From: Streptomyces sp. ICC1
GTDB taxonomy: Bacteria > Actinomycetota > Actinomycetes > Streptomycetales > Streptomycetaceae
NCBI RefSeq assembly: GCF_003287935.1
Contig: NZ_CP030287.1
Span: forward strand, 2,942,267-3,006,266
Length of the DNA stretch: 64,000 nt
Reading direction: 5' to 3'
The notes beneath the pieces are model-generated. The model worked only from the letters and a program-made list of their open reading frames with translations, was not told where the DNA came from and searched no databases. Positions 17,044 to 25,504 of the stretch are shown here, piece by piece; the first letter of the stretch is position 1, and the number at the start of each line of letters is the position of its first letter. The translations under genes were made by a program, and so were the position numbers.

Positions 17044-18201
17044 TCAGGGGCTCCGGCGGGCGTTGAGCCGGGCGGCCTGGCGCGTCAGATGGTCGCGCTC
17101 GGCGAGGTTGGGCGCCTTGCGGGCCGCCTCGGCGTACAGCCGGGCCGCCTTCACGGGGTCGCCGTCGCGCTCGTGGAGGTACGCCGCCACCGCCGTGTGG
17201 CGGGGCAGCGAGCCGTCCAGCGCCGCGAGCGCCACGAGGCCGGCGCGCGGTCCGTCGGCCTCGCCCACGGCCACCGCGCGGTTGAGCAGGACGACGGGGC
17301 TGTCGGTCAGCCGCGCGAGCTCGTCGTACCACTCGACGATCTGCACCCAGTCGGTCTCCTCGGCGGCGGGCGCGTCGGCGTGCAGCGCCGCGATGGCGGC
17401 CTGGGCCTGGAACTCGCCGAGCCGGTCGCGGGCGAGGGCCGCCTGCAGGATCCGTACGCCCTCGGCGATCGACCCGGTGTCCCACCGGCCGCGGTCCTGC
17501 TCCGCGAGCGGCACCAGGCTGCCGTCGGGCGCGGTCCGGGCGGCGCGCCGGGCGTGGTGGAGCAGCATGAGGGCGAGCAGTCCCGCCACCTCGGGGTGGT
17601 CGATCGCGGCCGCGAGCTGCCGGGTGAGGCGGATGGCCTCGGCGGCGAGGTCGACGTCCCCGGAGTAGCCCTCGTTGAAGACCAGGTAGAGGACGCGGAG
17701 CACGGTGGCGACGTCTCCGGGCTGGTCGAGCCGTACGCCGGACACGGTGCGTTTGGCCCGGCTGATGCGCTGGGCCATGGTCGCCTCGGGCACCAGGTAG
17801 GCCTGGGCGATCTGCCGGGTGGTGAGCCCGCCGACGGCGCGCAGCGTGAGCGCGACCGCGGACGACGGGGTCAGCGACGGGTGGGAGCACAGGAAGTAGA
17901 GCCGGAGCGTGTCGTCCGCCGCGGGCGCGGGCCCGGGCGCCGGCTCCTCGTCGACGCGGTCCTCACGCCGGCGGCGGGCGGTGTCCGCGCGGGTCGCGTC
18001 GAGGAACCGGCGCCAGGCCACGGTGACCAGCCAGCCCTTGGGGTCCCTCGGCGGGTCGGCCGGCCAGACGCGGACCGCCTCGGCCAGGGCGTCCTGTACG
18101 GCGTCCTCGGCCGCCGCGAAGTCTGCTCCGCGGCGGACGAGGATGCCGAGCACGCTCGGCGTGAGGCTCCGGACCAGGGCCTCGTTCACGGGGGAGGTCA
18201 C
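17044..18201 (-). CDS. ECF42-type RNA polymerase sigma factor
   Basis: A 385-residue sigma factor, twice the usual ECF length. Sigma region 2 (ADFAAAEDAVQDALAEAVRVWP, PKGWLVTVAWRRFLD) and region 4 (AVGGLTTRQIAQAYLVPEATMAQRISRAKR) are followed by a helical, TPR-like extension of about 200 residues containing FNEGYSGDVDLAAEAIRLTRQL and ERDHLTRQAARLNARRSP. This extension and the adjacent DGPF protein define the ECF42 group, which lacks a classical anti-sigma factor. In that group the extension is needed for activity. The GTG at 18201 overlaps the upstream stop (GTGA). Confidence 0.92.
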   Translation of the reverse strand: MTSPVNEALVRSLTPSVLGILVRRGADFAAAEDAVQDALAEAVRVWPADPPRDPKGWLVTVAWRRFLDATRADTARRRREDRVDEEPAPGPAPAADDTLRLYFLCSHPSLTPSSAVALTLRAVGGLTTRQIAQAYLVPEATMAQRISRAKRTVSGVRLDQPGDVATVLRVLYLVFNEGYSGDVDLAAEAIRLTRQLAAAIDHPEVAGLLALMLLHHARRAARTAPDGSLVPLAEQDRGRWDTGSIAEGVRILQAALARDRLGEFQAQAAIAALHADAPAAEETDWVQIVEWYDELARLTDSPVVLLNRAVAVGEADGPRAGLVALAALDGSLPRHTAVAAYLHERDGDPVKAARLYAEAARKAPNLAERDHLTRQAARLNARRSP

Positions 18202-18605
18202 TCCGTGATGGTGGGCGGCGCGGCCAGGAACGGGCGCACCTCGAGCCACTCGTGGATGGGCTTGCCGCCGGCCCCGGGGGCGGCCGAGAGTTCCCCGGCG
18301 AGTTCGAGGGCGCGGTCGTAGCCGTCGACGTCGATCACCATCCAGCCGGCGATGAGGTCCTTGGTCTCGGCGAACGGGCCGTCGGTGACCGGCGGGCGGC
18401 CTTCGCCGTCGTACCTGACCCAGGCTCCCTCGGGGGCGAGCGCCTGACCGTCGACGAACTCGCCGGTCCCTTCGAGGCGGTCCGCGAAGTCCTGCATGTA
18501 CTGGACGTGGTCCGTGATCTCCTGCGGCGTCCACTGGTCCATGGGCACGTCGTTGACCGCTGCCGGGGCCCCGCGGTAGTGCTTGAGAAGCAGGTACTTG
18601 GCCAT
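18198..18605 (-). CDS. YciI/DGPF-domain protein, ECF42 partner
   Basis: A 135-residue soluble protein of the YCII family. It has the family signature TDGPFAETKDLIAGWMVIDVDGYDRALELA and the conserved His/Asp pair of the ferredoxin-like fold. GAGGAG precedes ATG 18605. It is translationally coupled to the ECF42 sigma factor. DGPF genes are the standard neighbours and usual targets of ECF42 sigmas, but their biochemical role is unclear. Confidence 0.9.
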   Translation of the reverse strand: MAKYLLLKHYRGAPAAVNDVPMDQWTPQEITDHVQYMQDFADRLEGTGEFVDGQALAPEGAWVRYDGEGRPPVTDGPFAETKDLIAGWMVIDVDGYDRALELAGELSAAPGAGGKPIHEWLEVRPFLAAPPTITE

Positions 18606-18703
18606 GATGTCTCTCCTCGGTCTGGTGCGACCCATCTTCGTCGCGTTCACAGCGGGGACGGAGCGGGCCACGGGTTCTCGACATCGCCGCCGAAAGTTTT
18701 TTT

Positions 18704-18747
18704 CGGAACCCGGAACCCGGAACCCGGAACCGGAACCCGGGACCCGG
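18704..18747. repeat. Tandem CGGAACC heptamer array
   Basis: About six head-to-tail copies of CGGAACC (one 6-bp and one CGGGACC variant) lie in the divergent gap between the DGPF/ECF operon and the secreted protein gene. The array follows a run of seven T residues. It could be a slippage-prone spacer or contain repeated binding sites for a regulator of the ECF42 operon. Confidence 0.8.
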
Positions 18748-18853
18748 CCCGCTGCGGCCGGCGGAGCGCCCGGGCGGGAACGTGCCTACGCTGGGAGGAG
18801 CTCCCGGGGAAGGCCGTGGACCGCGGCTCGCACCCCTCGGACGAGGTGAAGCC

Positions 18854-19885
18854 ATGACAGTGCGCGCACGAACGGTTCGTCCGCGGGGTCGCTTCCCCGC
18901 GATCGCCACCGTTTCCGCCGTTTCCGCCGCGTGTCTGCTGTGCGGGTACACGGATTCCGGCAAGGGGCCCGCCTCCGCGGCGGCCGTTCCGGTCTCCGCA
19001 CAAGCGCGCGAGGGTTCCTGTGAGACCTCCCTGCCCGACAGCTTCTGGCGGGCGCCCGTGGACACCCTTCCCGTGCACCCGCGCTCCGCCCAGTACGTCT
19101 CCTCGATCGGTTCGGCGGAGCCCCTGCACCCGGACTTCGGTTCGGGGCTCATCGACGGCCGGCCCTTCGGCATTCCCATCACCGTTTCGGATACGACGGT
19201 GCCGGAATCGAAGGTCTCGCTGGACTACGCCGAGGAAAGCGATGCGTCCGGGTACCGGATCCCGCGGAACGCCAAGATCGAGAACGGTCCGGCGAGCGAC
19301 CAGGACCGGCACGTCGTCGTCTGGGACCGCGTCCTGTGCAAATCGTACGAGCTCTGGAACGCGCAGCCGCAGGGCGACGACGCCTGGCACGCCGGCGGGG
19401 GCGCGATCTTCGACCTGCGGTCCCACCGGCTGCGGCCCGACGGCTGGACCTCGGCGGATGCCGCCGGCCTCGCCATCCTGCCCGGCCTGGTGCGCTACGA
19501 CGAGGCGGCGGGCGGGCTGGTCGACCACGCGATCCGCATCACCGTGCCGCGCTCGGACCAGAGCTACATCTGGCCCGCACGGCACCAGGCGGGCTCCGCC
19601 GCGGACCCGTCGCTGCCGCCCATGGGGCTGCGGCTGCGCCTCAAGAGCTCGGTGGACACCTCGAACCTGGCCCCGCAGGCCAAGGCCGTGGCCGAGGCGC
19701 TCAAGAAGTACGGCGCCATCGTCGCGGACAACGGCTCGGCCTGGTACATCTCCGGTGAGGAGAACGCCGGCTGGGACAACTCCCAGCTCGACGGGCTCAA
19801 GGGATTCAAGGGCTCGGACTTCGAGGCGGTCGACGCGTCCGGCCTCCGGCAGTCGCCGGACTCGGGAGCCGTCACGCCGAGGTGA
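18854..19885 (+). CDS. Conserved secreted protein of unknown function
   Basis: A 343-residue exported protein whose signal sequence contains AACLLCGYTDSG. This is a poor lipobox, so lipoprotein anchoring is doubtful. The mature part shows a conserved pattern seen in many bacterial secreted proteins: DGRPFGIPITV, ESDASGYRIPRNAKIE, DRHVVVWDRVLCKSYELW, GWTSADAAGLAILPGLVRYDE, HAIRITVPRS, WPARHQAG, LPPMGLRLRLKSS and YGAIVADNGSAWYISGE. The family has no agreed name that I know; enzyme or carbohydrate binding are both possible. ATG 18854 follows GAGGTGAAG. It converges on the metalloprotease gene. Confidence 0.78.
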   Translation: MTVRARTVRPRGRFPAIATVSAVSAACLLCGYTDSGKGPASAAAVPVSAQAREGSCETSLPDSFWRAPVDTLPVHPRSAQYVSSIGSAEPLHPDFGSGLIDGRPFGIPITVSDTTVPESKVSLDYAEESDASGYRIPRNAKIENGPASDQDRHVVVWDRVLCKSYELWNAQPQGDDAWHAGGGAIFDLRSHRLRPDGWTSADAAGLAILPGLVRYDEAAGGLVDHAIRITVPRSDQSYIWPARHQAGSAADPSLPPMGLRLRLKSSVDTSNLAPQAKAVAEALKKYGAIVADNGSAWYISGEENAGWDNSQLDGLKGFKGSDFEAVDASGLRQSPDSGAVTPR

Positions 19886-19940
19886 GGCCCGGCCCCCGCG
19901 CCCGCGCGGGATCGAGGAGGCCTCGGCCCCGGAACTCCCG

Positions 19941-21323
19941 TCAGGCCGGGAGGAAGACACCGCGCAGCGTGTGCGCGCGGTCCATGGTGACGTTGATCTG
20001 GGTGCGGGGGTCGTACTGGACGCCGTCGTAGAGCCAGGCGACGAGCCGGTAGCCGGTCTGCGGGCGGGCGGTGACGCCGACGACGGTGCCCGGCTTGTAG
20101 GGCCCGAAGACGGCGGGGCGGACCGTGCCGCCCTCGGTGGAGGACAGGGTGAGTGCGTGGCGGGTCTTGGCGGTGGCCAGGGTCCGGTAGCCGGCCACGA
20201 TCGGGGTGGACAGGCGCGCGAGGCCCGCGTTGTTGTTGTTCGCGTCGCCCAGGGGCTGGCCGTTGACGGTGTTCTCGGTGTTGGAGTACTGGTTCACCGC
20301 GCTGCACTGCTTGAAGCAGGAGCTCGCGTACGCCATGAGGGTGTGGTGCTCCTCGTTCGGAGTGATCCACCCGGTCCCGTACGGGGTGTTGAGGCTGTTC
20401 ATCCAACTGCCGTCGGGGACCTGGTGGTTCAGGGTTCGGCGGTCGTGCCACAGGCCGAGGTTGTGGCCGAGCTCGTGACCGAGGTTGTACCAGCCGGTCA
20501 GCGAGTCGAAGTCGACGACGGAGTAGGCGTCCTTGGAGTTGAAGATGCCGCGCTCGGGCAGGTTGCCCTGGCCGGAGGACTGGCCCGGATCGACCTTGTT
20601 CACGATGGTGAGCAGGTCCACCCCGTAGCGGCGGCGCAGATCGGCCGCGGTCGCTCCCAGGGCCGCATCCTGCGGGTTGTTCATCTTCGCGTGCATCACG
20701 GACGAGGTGTTGTCGCCCCGGTATTCCGTGTTGTACGTGCCGAGGATGTCGATGCTGGCGGGGATGTTGCTGTCGGCGAGCGCCTCGTTCATCTTCCGCT
20801 CGGCCCAGTGGATCGTGTTGATGACCTGCTGCTCGCCGCCGGCCTCGGTGACGGCCTTCGGGGTGTAGCCCGCGATGACGTCGATGATCACCGGGTTCTC
20901 GACCGTGGCCTCGACCCGGCCCTGGAGGTTGCGGCGCATGGCCGACGCGGAGGCCGGGTCGGTGGCCGGCTGGTCGGGCGCCCTGCGCGGACGGTGGTCG
21001 GGGTCCTCCTCGGTGGCGCGCAGCCGGGGCGGCTGGCCGGCGAGGGTCTCCAGGTGGTAGACGCGCTCGCCGAGGTCGGCGAGGACCTCCACGACGACGG
21101 GGCCGGGAGGCGTGCGGTCGGCGGCGCACACTCCGCGCATCGAGAGGACGACGCTGGTCTCGGGCCTGTCCTTGACGTGGCCGCTCCAGGTGAGCGTTCC
21201 CTGGTCGTCGTCGGTCCCCTCCTCGACCGCGGTGACGCGCAGGTCGTCGAAGAACTCGAAGGTGTGCTCGCGGGGCGCTCCGAACGGGGCCGGGGTGCAC
21301 AGCGTGCGGAACTGGTCCGCCAC
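19941..21323 (-). CDS. Reprolysin-like zinc metalloprotease, 5' end uncertain or damaged
   Basis: A metzincin with the zinc motif HELGHNLGLWHD at about residues 280-293 and a following Met-turn candidate (HTLMAYAS). The catalytic region (VIIDVIAGYTPKAV, NTIHWAERKMNEALADSNI, ILGTYNTEYRGD) is that of Streptomyces M12-like secreted proteases. The C-terminal 70 residues (STEGGTVRPAVFGPYKPGTVVGVTARPQTGYRLVAW, in parts) form a bacterial InlB B-repeat-like domain. The frame stays open to 21770 but a 17-bp hairpin lies at 21381-21418, so GTG 21323 is a placeholder start. No signal peptide exists in frame, although the family is exported. The gene may be 5'-truncated or frameshifted. Confidence 0.7.
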   Translation of the reverse strand: MADQFRTLCTPAPFGAPREHTFEFFDDLRVTAVEEGTDDDQGTLTWSGHVKDRPETSVVLSMRGVCAADRTPPGPVVVEVLADLGERVYHLETLAGQPPRLRATEEDPDHRPRRAPDQPATDPASASAMRRNLQGRVEATVENPVIIDVIAGYTPKAVTEAGGEQQVINTIHWAERKMNEALADSNIPASIDILGTYNTEYRGDNTSSVMHAKMNNPQDAALGATAADLRRRYGVDLLTIVNKVDPGQSSGQGNLPERGIFNSKDAYSVVDFDSLTGWYNLGHELGHNLGLWHDRRTLNHQVPDGSWMNSLNTPYGTGWITPNEEHHTLMAYASSCFKQCSAVNQYSNTENTVNGQPLGDANNNNAGLARLSTPIVAGYRTLATAKTRHALTLSSTEGGTVRPAVFGPYKPGTVVGVTARPQTGYRLVAWLYDGVQYDPRTQINVTMDRAHTLRGVFLPA

Positions 21324-21380
21324 GAGGGGGAAGGTGCGCTCGCGCAGCAGTTCCTTGCCGTCGCCCGCCGGGGAGGGAAA

Positions 21381-21418
21381 CGGAGGGGCCCCGCGACTCC
21401 GGTCGCGGGGCCCCTCCG
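21381..21418. terminator. Strong 17-bp hairpin with TCCG loop
   Basis: CGGAGGGGCCCCGCGAC at 21381-21397 and its exact complement at 21402-21418 enclose a four-base loop. It is the most stable hairpin noticed in the window. On the minus strand it lies between the XRE regulator and the recognisable part of the metalloprotease. Confidence 0.75.
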
Positions 21419-21456
21419 CCCGTCTGGACGGGCCCCGCACCCGCACCCTCGCCCGC

Positions 21457-21498
21457 GCTGCCGCTGCCGCTACCGCTACCGCTACCGCTACCGCCGCA
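21457..21498. repeat. Hexanucleotide array (GCTGCC/GCTACC)
   Basis: Seven consecutive six-base units, two GCTGCC, four GCTACC and one GCCGCA. On the minus strand they read as GGTAGC repeats. They lie just before the metalloprotease and could have been a slippage site. The remaining 21419-21699 stretch holds only GC-rich low-complexity DNA and a short minus-strand frame starting MSLPWLALGVPVVLTLSG that could be a lost signal peptide. Confidence 0.7.
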
Positions 21499-21699
21499 GC
21501 TTCCCCATCAGCGCCCGCCCGTCCTCGATCCTCCCCCCCTGGACCCCGTCCCCGTCCACGCCCCCGCCCGCGCCCCGCGCCCCGCTCCCCGCACCGAAGA
21601 CGCCTACTGAGTTCCCACCACTGAGCGTCAGGACGACCGGAACCCCCAGGGCGAGCCACGGCAGCGACATGCGTCACGTCGTCTGGCAGCCCAGACGCA

Positions 21700-22542
21700 T
21701 CACCCTCGTCCCGTTCCGCTGCCTTCGAGCGTGCGCGGGGAAGAGCCGAGGAGGGCGAGGGTGTCAGCATCCGGGCTGCCCGGCTCCGCGGTCCCGATCA
21801 GCAGGTGCTGGCCGGGGGCGCTCTGAATGTCGAAGGACTGGTACGTGAGGGTGAGCCGACCCGCGCGTGGATGGTTGAAGGTCTTGGATCTGAGGCCGAG
21901 AGAGCTGACGCCGTGCCGTAGCCACATCTGCTCGAACTCTTCGCTTCCGCCGCGCAGTTCCTGGATGGTGGCGGCCATCCGGAGATCCCCCGGATGGTGT
22001 CCGGCAGCCAGGCGCAGGGCCTCGACGGAGCACTGCGCGACCTCACGCCAGTCTGCGTAGAGCTCTCGGGCGGCGGGGTCGAGGAAGAGGGAGCGCAGCA
22101 CACGGCGGCGGTCGGCCAGGGGCGAGAGCAGGGCATCGGCCAGAGCGTTGGCCGCGAGCACCTCGAGGCGGCGGTTGATGACGTACGCGACCGCGGCGGG
22201 GAACGCCTCCATGAGCTGGAGCAGAGCCGGGTCCACTTCGTCGGACTCCTCGGCGGCCTCGAGCGCCGGTAGGAGGCCGGCAAGACGGTAGGCGTGCCAA
22301 TGGGCGTCGGCGTTCAGGCGGAGTACCCGCGAGATGGCGTCGATGACCTGGCCGGAGGGGTTGCGTTCGCGCCCCTGCTCCAGCCGCGTGTAGTAGTCGG
22401 CGCTGACACCGGCCAGCACGGCGACTTCCTCGCGCCGGAGCCCCGCGACCCTGCGGTGTCCGTAGGTCGGAAGGCCCACTTCCGCAGGCTTCAGACGGGA
22501 GCGCCGCGCTTGCAGGAAATCGCCGAGTTCGTACCCGCTCAT
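21700..22542 (-). CDS. XRE-family regulator with MmyB-like ligand domain
   Basis: A 280-residue regulator. An N-terminal XRE helix-turn-helix (about 8-85; [34 protein letters not shown], in parts) is followed by an MmyB/MLTR-type PAS-like domain (about 100-270), recognisable from [17 protein letters not shown] and the [17 protein letters not shown] segment. This family is typically divergent from an SDR gene that it represses, as here. The ligand domain is thought to sense a small molecule, and fatty-acid binding was shown for MmyB. Start ATG 22542. Confidence 0.92.
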   Translation of the reverse strand: MSGYELGDFLQARRSRLKPAEVGLPTYGHRRVAGLRREEVAVLAGVSADYYTRLEQGRERNPSGQVIDAISRVLRLNADAHWHAYRLAGLLPALEAAEESDEVDPALLQLMEAFPAAVAYVINRRLEVLAANALADALLSPLADRRRVLRSLFLDPAARELYADWREVAQCSVEALRLAAGHHPGDLRMAATIQELRGGSEEFEQMWLRHGVSSLGLRSKTFNHPRAGRLTLTYQSFDIQSAPGQHLLIGTAEPGSPDADTLALLGSSPRTLEGSGTGRG

Positions 22543-22563
22543 GCCTCGATCGTACGCGGCGCG

Positions 22564-22588
22564 TTCCTGGGAGTGGCGCACCCAGGAA
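22564..22588. promoter_or_regulatory. Candidate XRE operator between regulator and SDR
   Basis: TTCCTGGG and CCCAGGAA form perfect 8-bp arms with a 9-bp spacer, 22 bp upstream of the regulator start and 98 bp upstream of the SDR start. The position suits a site controlling both divergent genes. Binding is inferred. Confidence 0.55.
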
Positions 22589-22685
22589 GCTCCGCCCTGC
22601 CTGCCCGGGGCAATCACCTCCAGGATCAGAGGGGGGTGGACGACCACCCGGTCCGGCAGCCGCCGGCTTCATCGAAGGGGTTCTC

Positions 22686-23426
22686 ATGACCGTCCCGCCC
22701 ATTCCTGCAGGCAAGGTCGTACTGGTCACCGGTGCGAGCAGTGGGATCGGCGAGGCGACGGCACAGAGGTTGGCCGCGTCGGGGCACCGGGTGATGCTGG
22801 GAGCCCGGCGCACGGACCGTATCGCTGCCCTCGCCGAGGACATCCGGCGCAGCGGCGGGGAGGCCGGCCACCGGGAACTGGACGTGACCAGCCTGGACAG
22901 TATGCGGGCCTTCGTCGACGCCGCGCAGGACCGGTTCGGCCGGGTCGACGTCCTGGTCAACAACGCGGGCGTGATGCCGCTCTCTCCGCTGGACGCGCTC
23001 AGGGTCGACGAGTGGAACCGCATGATCGACGTGAACGTGCGCGGTGTACTGCACGGCATCGCCGCCGTTCTCCCCCTCATGCGCACGCAGGGCTCCGGCC
23101 ACATCGTGAACATCGCCTCCGTCTCGGGGCACCGCGTCGACCCGACCGCCGCCGTTTACAGCGCGACCAAGTTCGCCGTTCGGGCCCTGTCCGAGGGGCT
23201 GCGGCAGGAGAGCCGCGACCTGCGGGTGACCGTGATCAGCCCCGGACTGACCAGGAGCGAGCTGGCCGAGGGCATCAGCGACACGGCGGTGCGCGAGGCC
23301 ACCAAGGACATGCTGAAGATCGCGATGCCCGCTGACGCCATCGGCACGGCGATCGACTACGCCATCAGCCAGCCCGACGAGGTCGACGTCAGCGAGATCG
23401 TCGTGCGACCCACCGCCCAGGGCTGA
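22686..23426 (+). CDS. SDR-family NAD(P)-dependent oxidoreductase
   Basis: A 246-residue classical short-chain dehydrogenase. The cofactor motif TGASSGIG is at 15-22, NNAG at 92-95, and the catalytic Ser/Tyr/Lys set is S145, Y158 and K162 (YSATK). GARRTDR after the second strand suggests NADP preference. ATG 22686 follows GAAGGGG. It is divergent from and probably repressed by the MmyB-like regulator. Substrate unknown; the NTF2-like gene downstream is probably co-transcribed. Confidence 0.92.
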   Translation: MTVPPIPAGKVVLVTGASSGIGEATAQRLAASGHRVMLGARRTDRIAALAEDIRRSGGEAGHRELDVTSLDSMRAFVDAAQDRFGRVDVLVNNAGVMPLSPLDALRVDEWNRMIDVNVRGVLHGIAAVLPLMRTQGSGHIVNIASVSGHRVDPTAAVYSATKFAVRALSEGLRQESRDLRVTVISPGLTRSELAEGISDTAVREATKDMLKIAMPADAIGTAIDYAISQPDEVDVSEIVVRPTAQG

Positions 23427-23465
23427 GCCGGCGGACCACGCAGACACGTCGTACGGAGACACGTC

Positions 23466-23822
23466 ATGGTGACGAAGCAGCAGGTGGAAGCATGGGTCGA
23501 GGGATACGTGCGGGCCTGGACCTCCAACAGTCGCAAGGACATCGCAGCCCTCTTCACCCCGGAGGCCGAGTACCACGAGTGGCCGTACGCGACGGACTGG
23601 ATCGGCCGCGAGGCGATCGTCGAGGGGTGGCGCGGCCGGGCCGGGTGGCAGGAAGGGGGCTGGAACTTCGAGTGGTCCCTCCTCGCGATCAACGGGGACA
23701 CCGCGGCCATCGAAGGCACCGGGCGCTACACGGAACTCGGCACCTTCGCCAACCTGTGGACCGTCACCTTCGGCAGCCACGGGAAGTGCACGGTGTTCCG
23801 CATGTGGAACAACGAGGTCTGA
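23466..23822 (+). CDS. NTF2/SnoaL-like protein
   Basis: A 118-residue cone-fold protein of the nuclear transport factor 2 superfamily: VEAWVEGYVRAWTSNSRKDIAALFTPEAEYHEWP and the later GTGRYTELGTFANLWTVTFG strands. Members act as small enzymes (hydrolases, isomerases, cyclases) or ligand binders. It lies 39 bp after the SDR on the same strand. No specific catalytic residues can be assigned with confidence. Confidence 0.85.
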   Translation: MVTKQQVEAWVEGYVRAWTSNSRKDIAALFTPEAEYHEWPYATDWIGREAIVEGWRGRAGWQEGGWNFEWSLLAINGDTAAIEGTGRYTELGTFANLWTVTFGSHGKCTVFRMWNNEV

Positions 23823-23867
23823 CGCCCACCGCGCCACAGGTGCCGACGCCACACCACGCCAAATAGA

Positions 23868-23932
23868 AACGTACGTTTGCGTTACGCCTCCTCCAGTGCT
23901 AGCTTCACAGTGAAACGAAAACGCTCGTTTCT
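23868..23932. promoter_or_regulatory. Two palindromic TetR-type operator sites
   Basis: AAACGTACGTTT (23868-23879) is a perfect 12-bp palindrome. GAAACGA-N6-TCGTTTC (23913-23932) has perfect 7-bp arms. Both lie in the upstream region of the monooxygenase operon. The second matches 16 of 20 positions of the sequence upstream of the tetR gene at 27972-27991. Repression of the operon by that TetR protein is the likely meaning. Confidence 0.65.
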
Positions 23933-23992
23933 CTTTGATGTGGCGGGTCTCCTGCGGATCTCACAGGGAATCCCGCACGACGAGGAGGCGTC

Positions 23993-25478
23993 ATGCCTGC
24001 GTCGCCCATCACCACTCCCCTCCCACCGCACACAGATGTTCTGATCGTCGGCGCGGGCCCCGTGGGGCTGACCCTGGCCGCGAGCCTGCGGCAGCTGGGC
24101 GTGGACCACGTTCTCATCGACCGCGACACCAACGTGCAGACCGGCAGCAGAGCGGCAGCGCTCCAGCCCCGCTCCCTCGAATACCTGGACCGGATCGGCG
24201 TCGCCGAACACCTCGTGGCGGCGGGTGAGCGGGGGCCCGGGTTCCGCGTCCACGACCGGGAGCACACGCTGCTGCACGCTTCCTACGCCGATCTGGACAC
24301 GCCCTACCCTTACGTCCTGCTCGCCTCCCAGCAGACGACGGAGGAGCATCTGCTGCGGCGCCTGCGGGAGCTGGGCGGCGGGGTGCACCGCGGTTACAGG
24401 TTTCTCGGCTTCACTCCCGATTTTCCCGGGGTCTCCGCCGTGATCGCCGACCCGGAAGGCTTGTTGCGATCGGTCTCCGCGCGCTACCTGGTGGGCTGCG
24501 ACGGTCTGCACAGCGCCGTGCGGACAGCTGCCGCGATCGGCTTTCCCGGAGAGGCGCCTGAGCAGGTGTTCGCCCTGGCCGACGTCCGCCTGGATGCTGG
24601 GCCGAACGGCCTCGGGGAGCACGACACCACCTTCTTCCTCTCCTCCGCGGGGATGCTGCTCCTCTCGCCGCTCGCCGGCGCACAGCACCGCATCGTGACT
24701 CCCGCCGCGCCGGGTTCGGCCGCGCCCTGCGCCGCCGACATCGAGCGGCTGGTGTCCGAACGCGGGCCGGTGGCGGGGCGCATCCGAGTGGCGGAGGTGG
24801 TGTCCGCCTCCACGTACCGCGTTCAGGAGCGGGTCGCCGAGCGGTTCCGGGCCGGTCCGGTCCTCCTGGCCGGGGACGCCGCGCACACCCACAGCCCGGC
24901 CGGTGGCCAGGGCATGAACACCGGCATCCAGGACGCCGGGAACCTGGCCTGGAAGCTGCACGCCGTCCTCACCGGAGCGGCCCCCGCCGAACTGCTGGAC
25001 AGCTACCACGACGAGCGGCATCCGGTCGCGTCCGAACTGGTCGCCTTCACCAGCCAGTTCGCCAGAATTGCCACCCTCAGGGACCCGGCCGCCGGACAGC
25101 GGCGCAACGACCTGTTCGCGGCTGCAGCAGCCGCGAACAGGTGTCCTCGACTGGATCACCGCCAAGCTCGCCCAGCTCGACATCGGCTACGCGCAGGAGC
25201 CCGGCCACGGCTCCCCACGTGCGGGAGACCGGGTCTCGCCCCTGACCGTCCCGCAAGCGGGCCTGCGCTGGACGCTGGCCCTACCCGGCCGGAGTGAACC
25301 GGAGGACGAGCGACAGCGGGGCACCGTCCTGTCCGTGTGTCACGTACCGGGACTACGCACTCCCCTGCTGGTGCGCCCCGACGGCTACCTCGCCGCGCAC
25401 GGAGTACCGGCCGAACCGGCCGAGGTTCTTGGCCAGCTGGCCCAGCATCTGCCCCTGCCCGTTCCGTCCACCCGATGA
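23993..25478 (+). pseudogene. FAD-dependent aromatic monooxygenase, frameshifted
   Basis: The first 380 residues form a PheA/TfdB/RdmE-type flavoprotein hydroxylase. The dinucleotide motif DVLIVGAGPVGLTLAASL, the DG motif VGCDGLHSAVR and the FAD motif GPVLLAGDAAHTHSPAGGQGMNTGIQDA are intact. At about 25111-25141 the reading leaves the coding frame. The C-terminal part (VLDWITAKLAQLDIGYAQ ... VPQAGLRWTLALPG) continues in another frame to 25478. A perfect 31-bp palindrome sits exactly at the switch. Either the gene is inactivated in its thioredoxin-like C-terminal domain or the assembly has an error at the hairpin. It heads the operon with amidohydrolase and VOC genes. Confidence 0.8.
25111..25141. 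repeat. Perfect 31-bp palindrome at the frameshift
   Basis: CCTGTTCGCGGCTGC, a single A, then the exact complement GCAGCCGCGAACAGG. It coincides with the point where the monooxygenase reading frame is lost, consistent with a hairpin-templated switch during replication. Confidence 0.9.
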
Positions 25479-25504
25479 TCCGGCTGTTCAAAGGAGACAA
25501 GGAC

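Noticed and set aside
21488..21670. 60-residue frame starting MSLPWLALG as a separate gene
   Set aside because: It ends in the hexamer array, has Gly/Asp low-complexity sequence and no clear ribosome binding site; kept only as a possible lost signal peptide.
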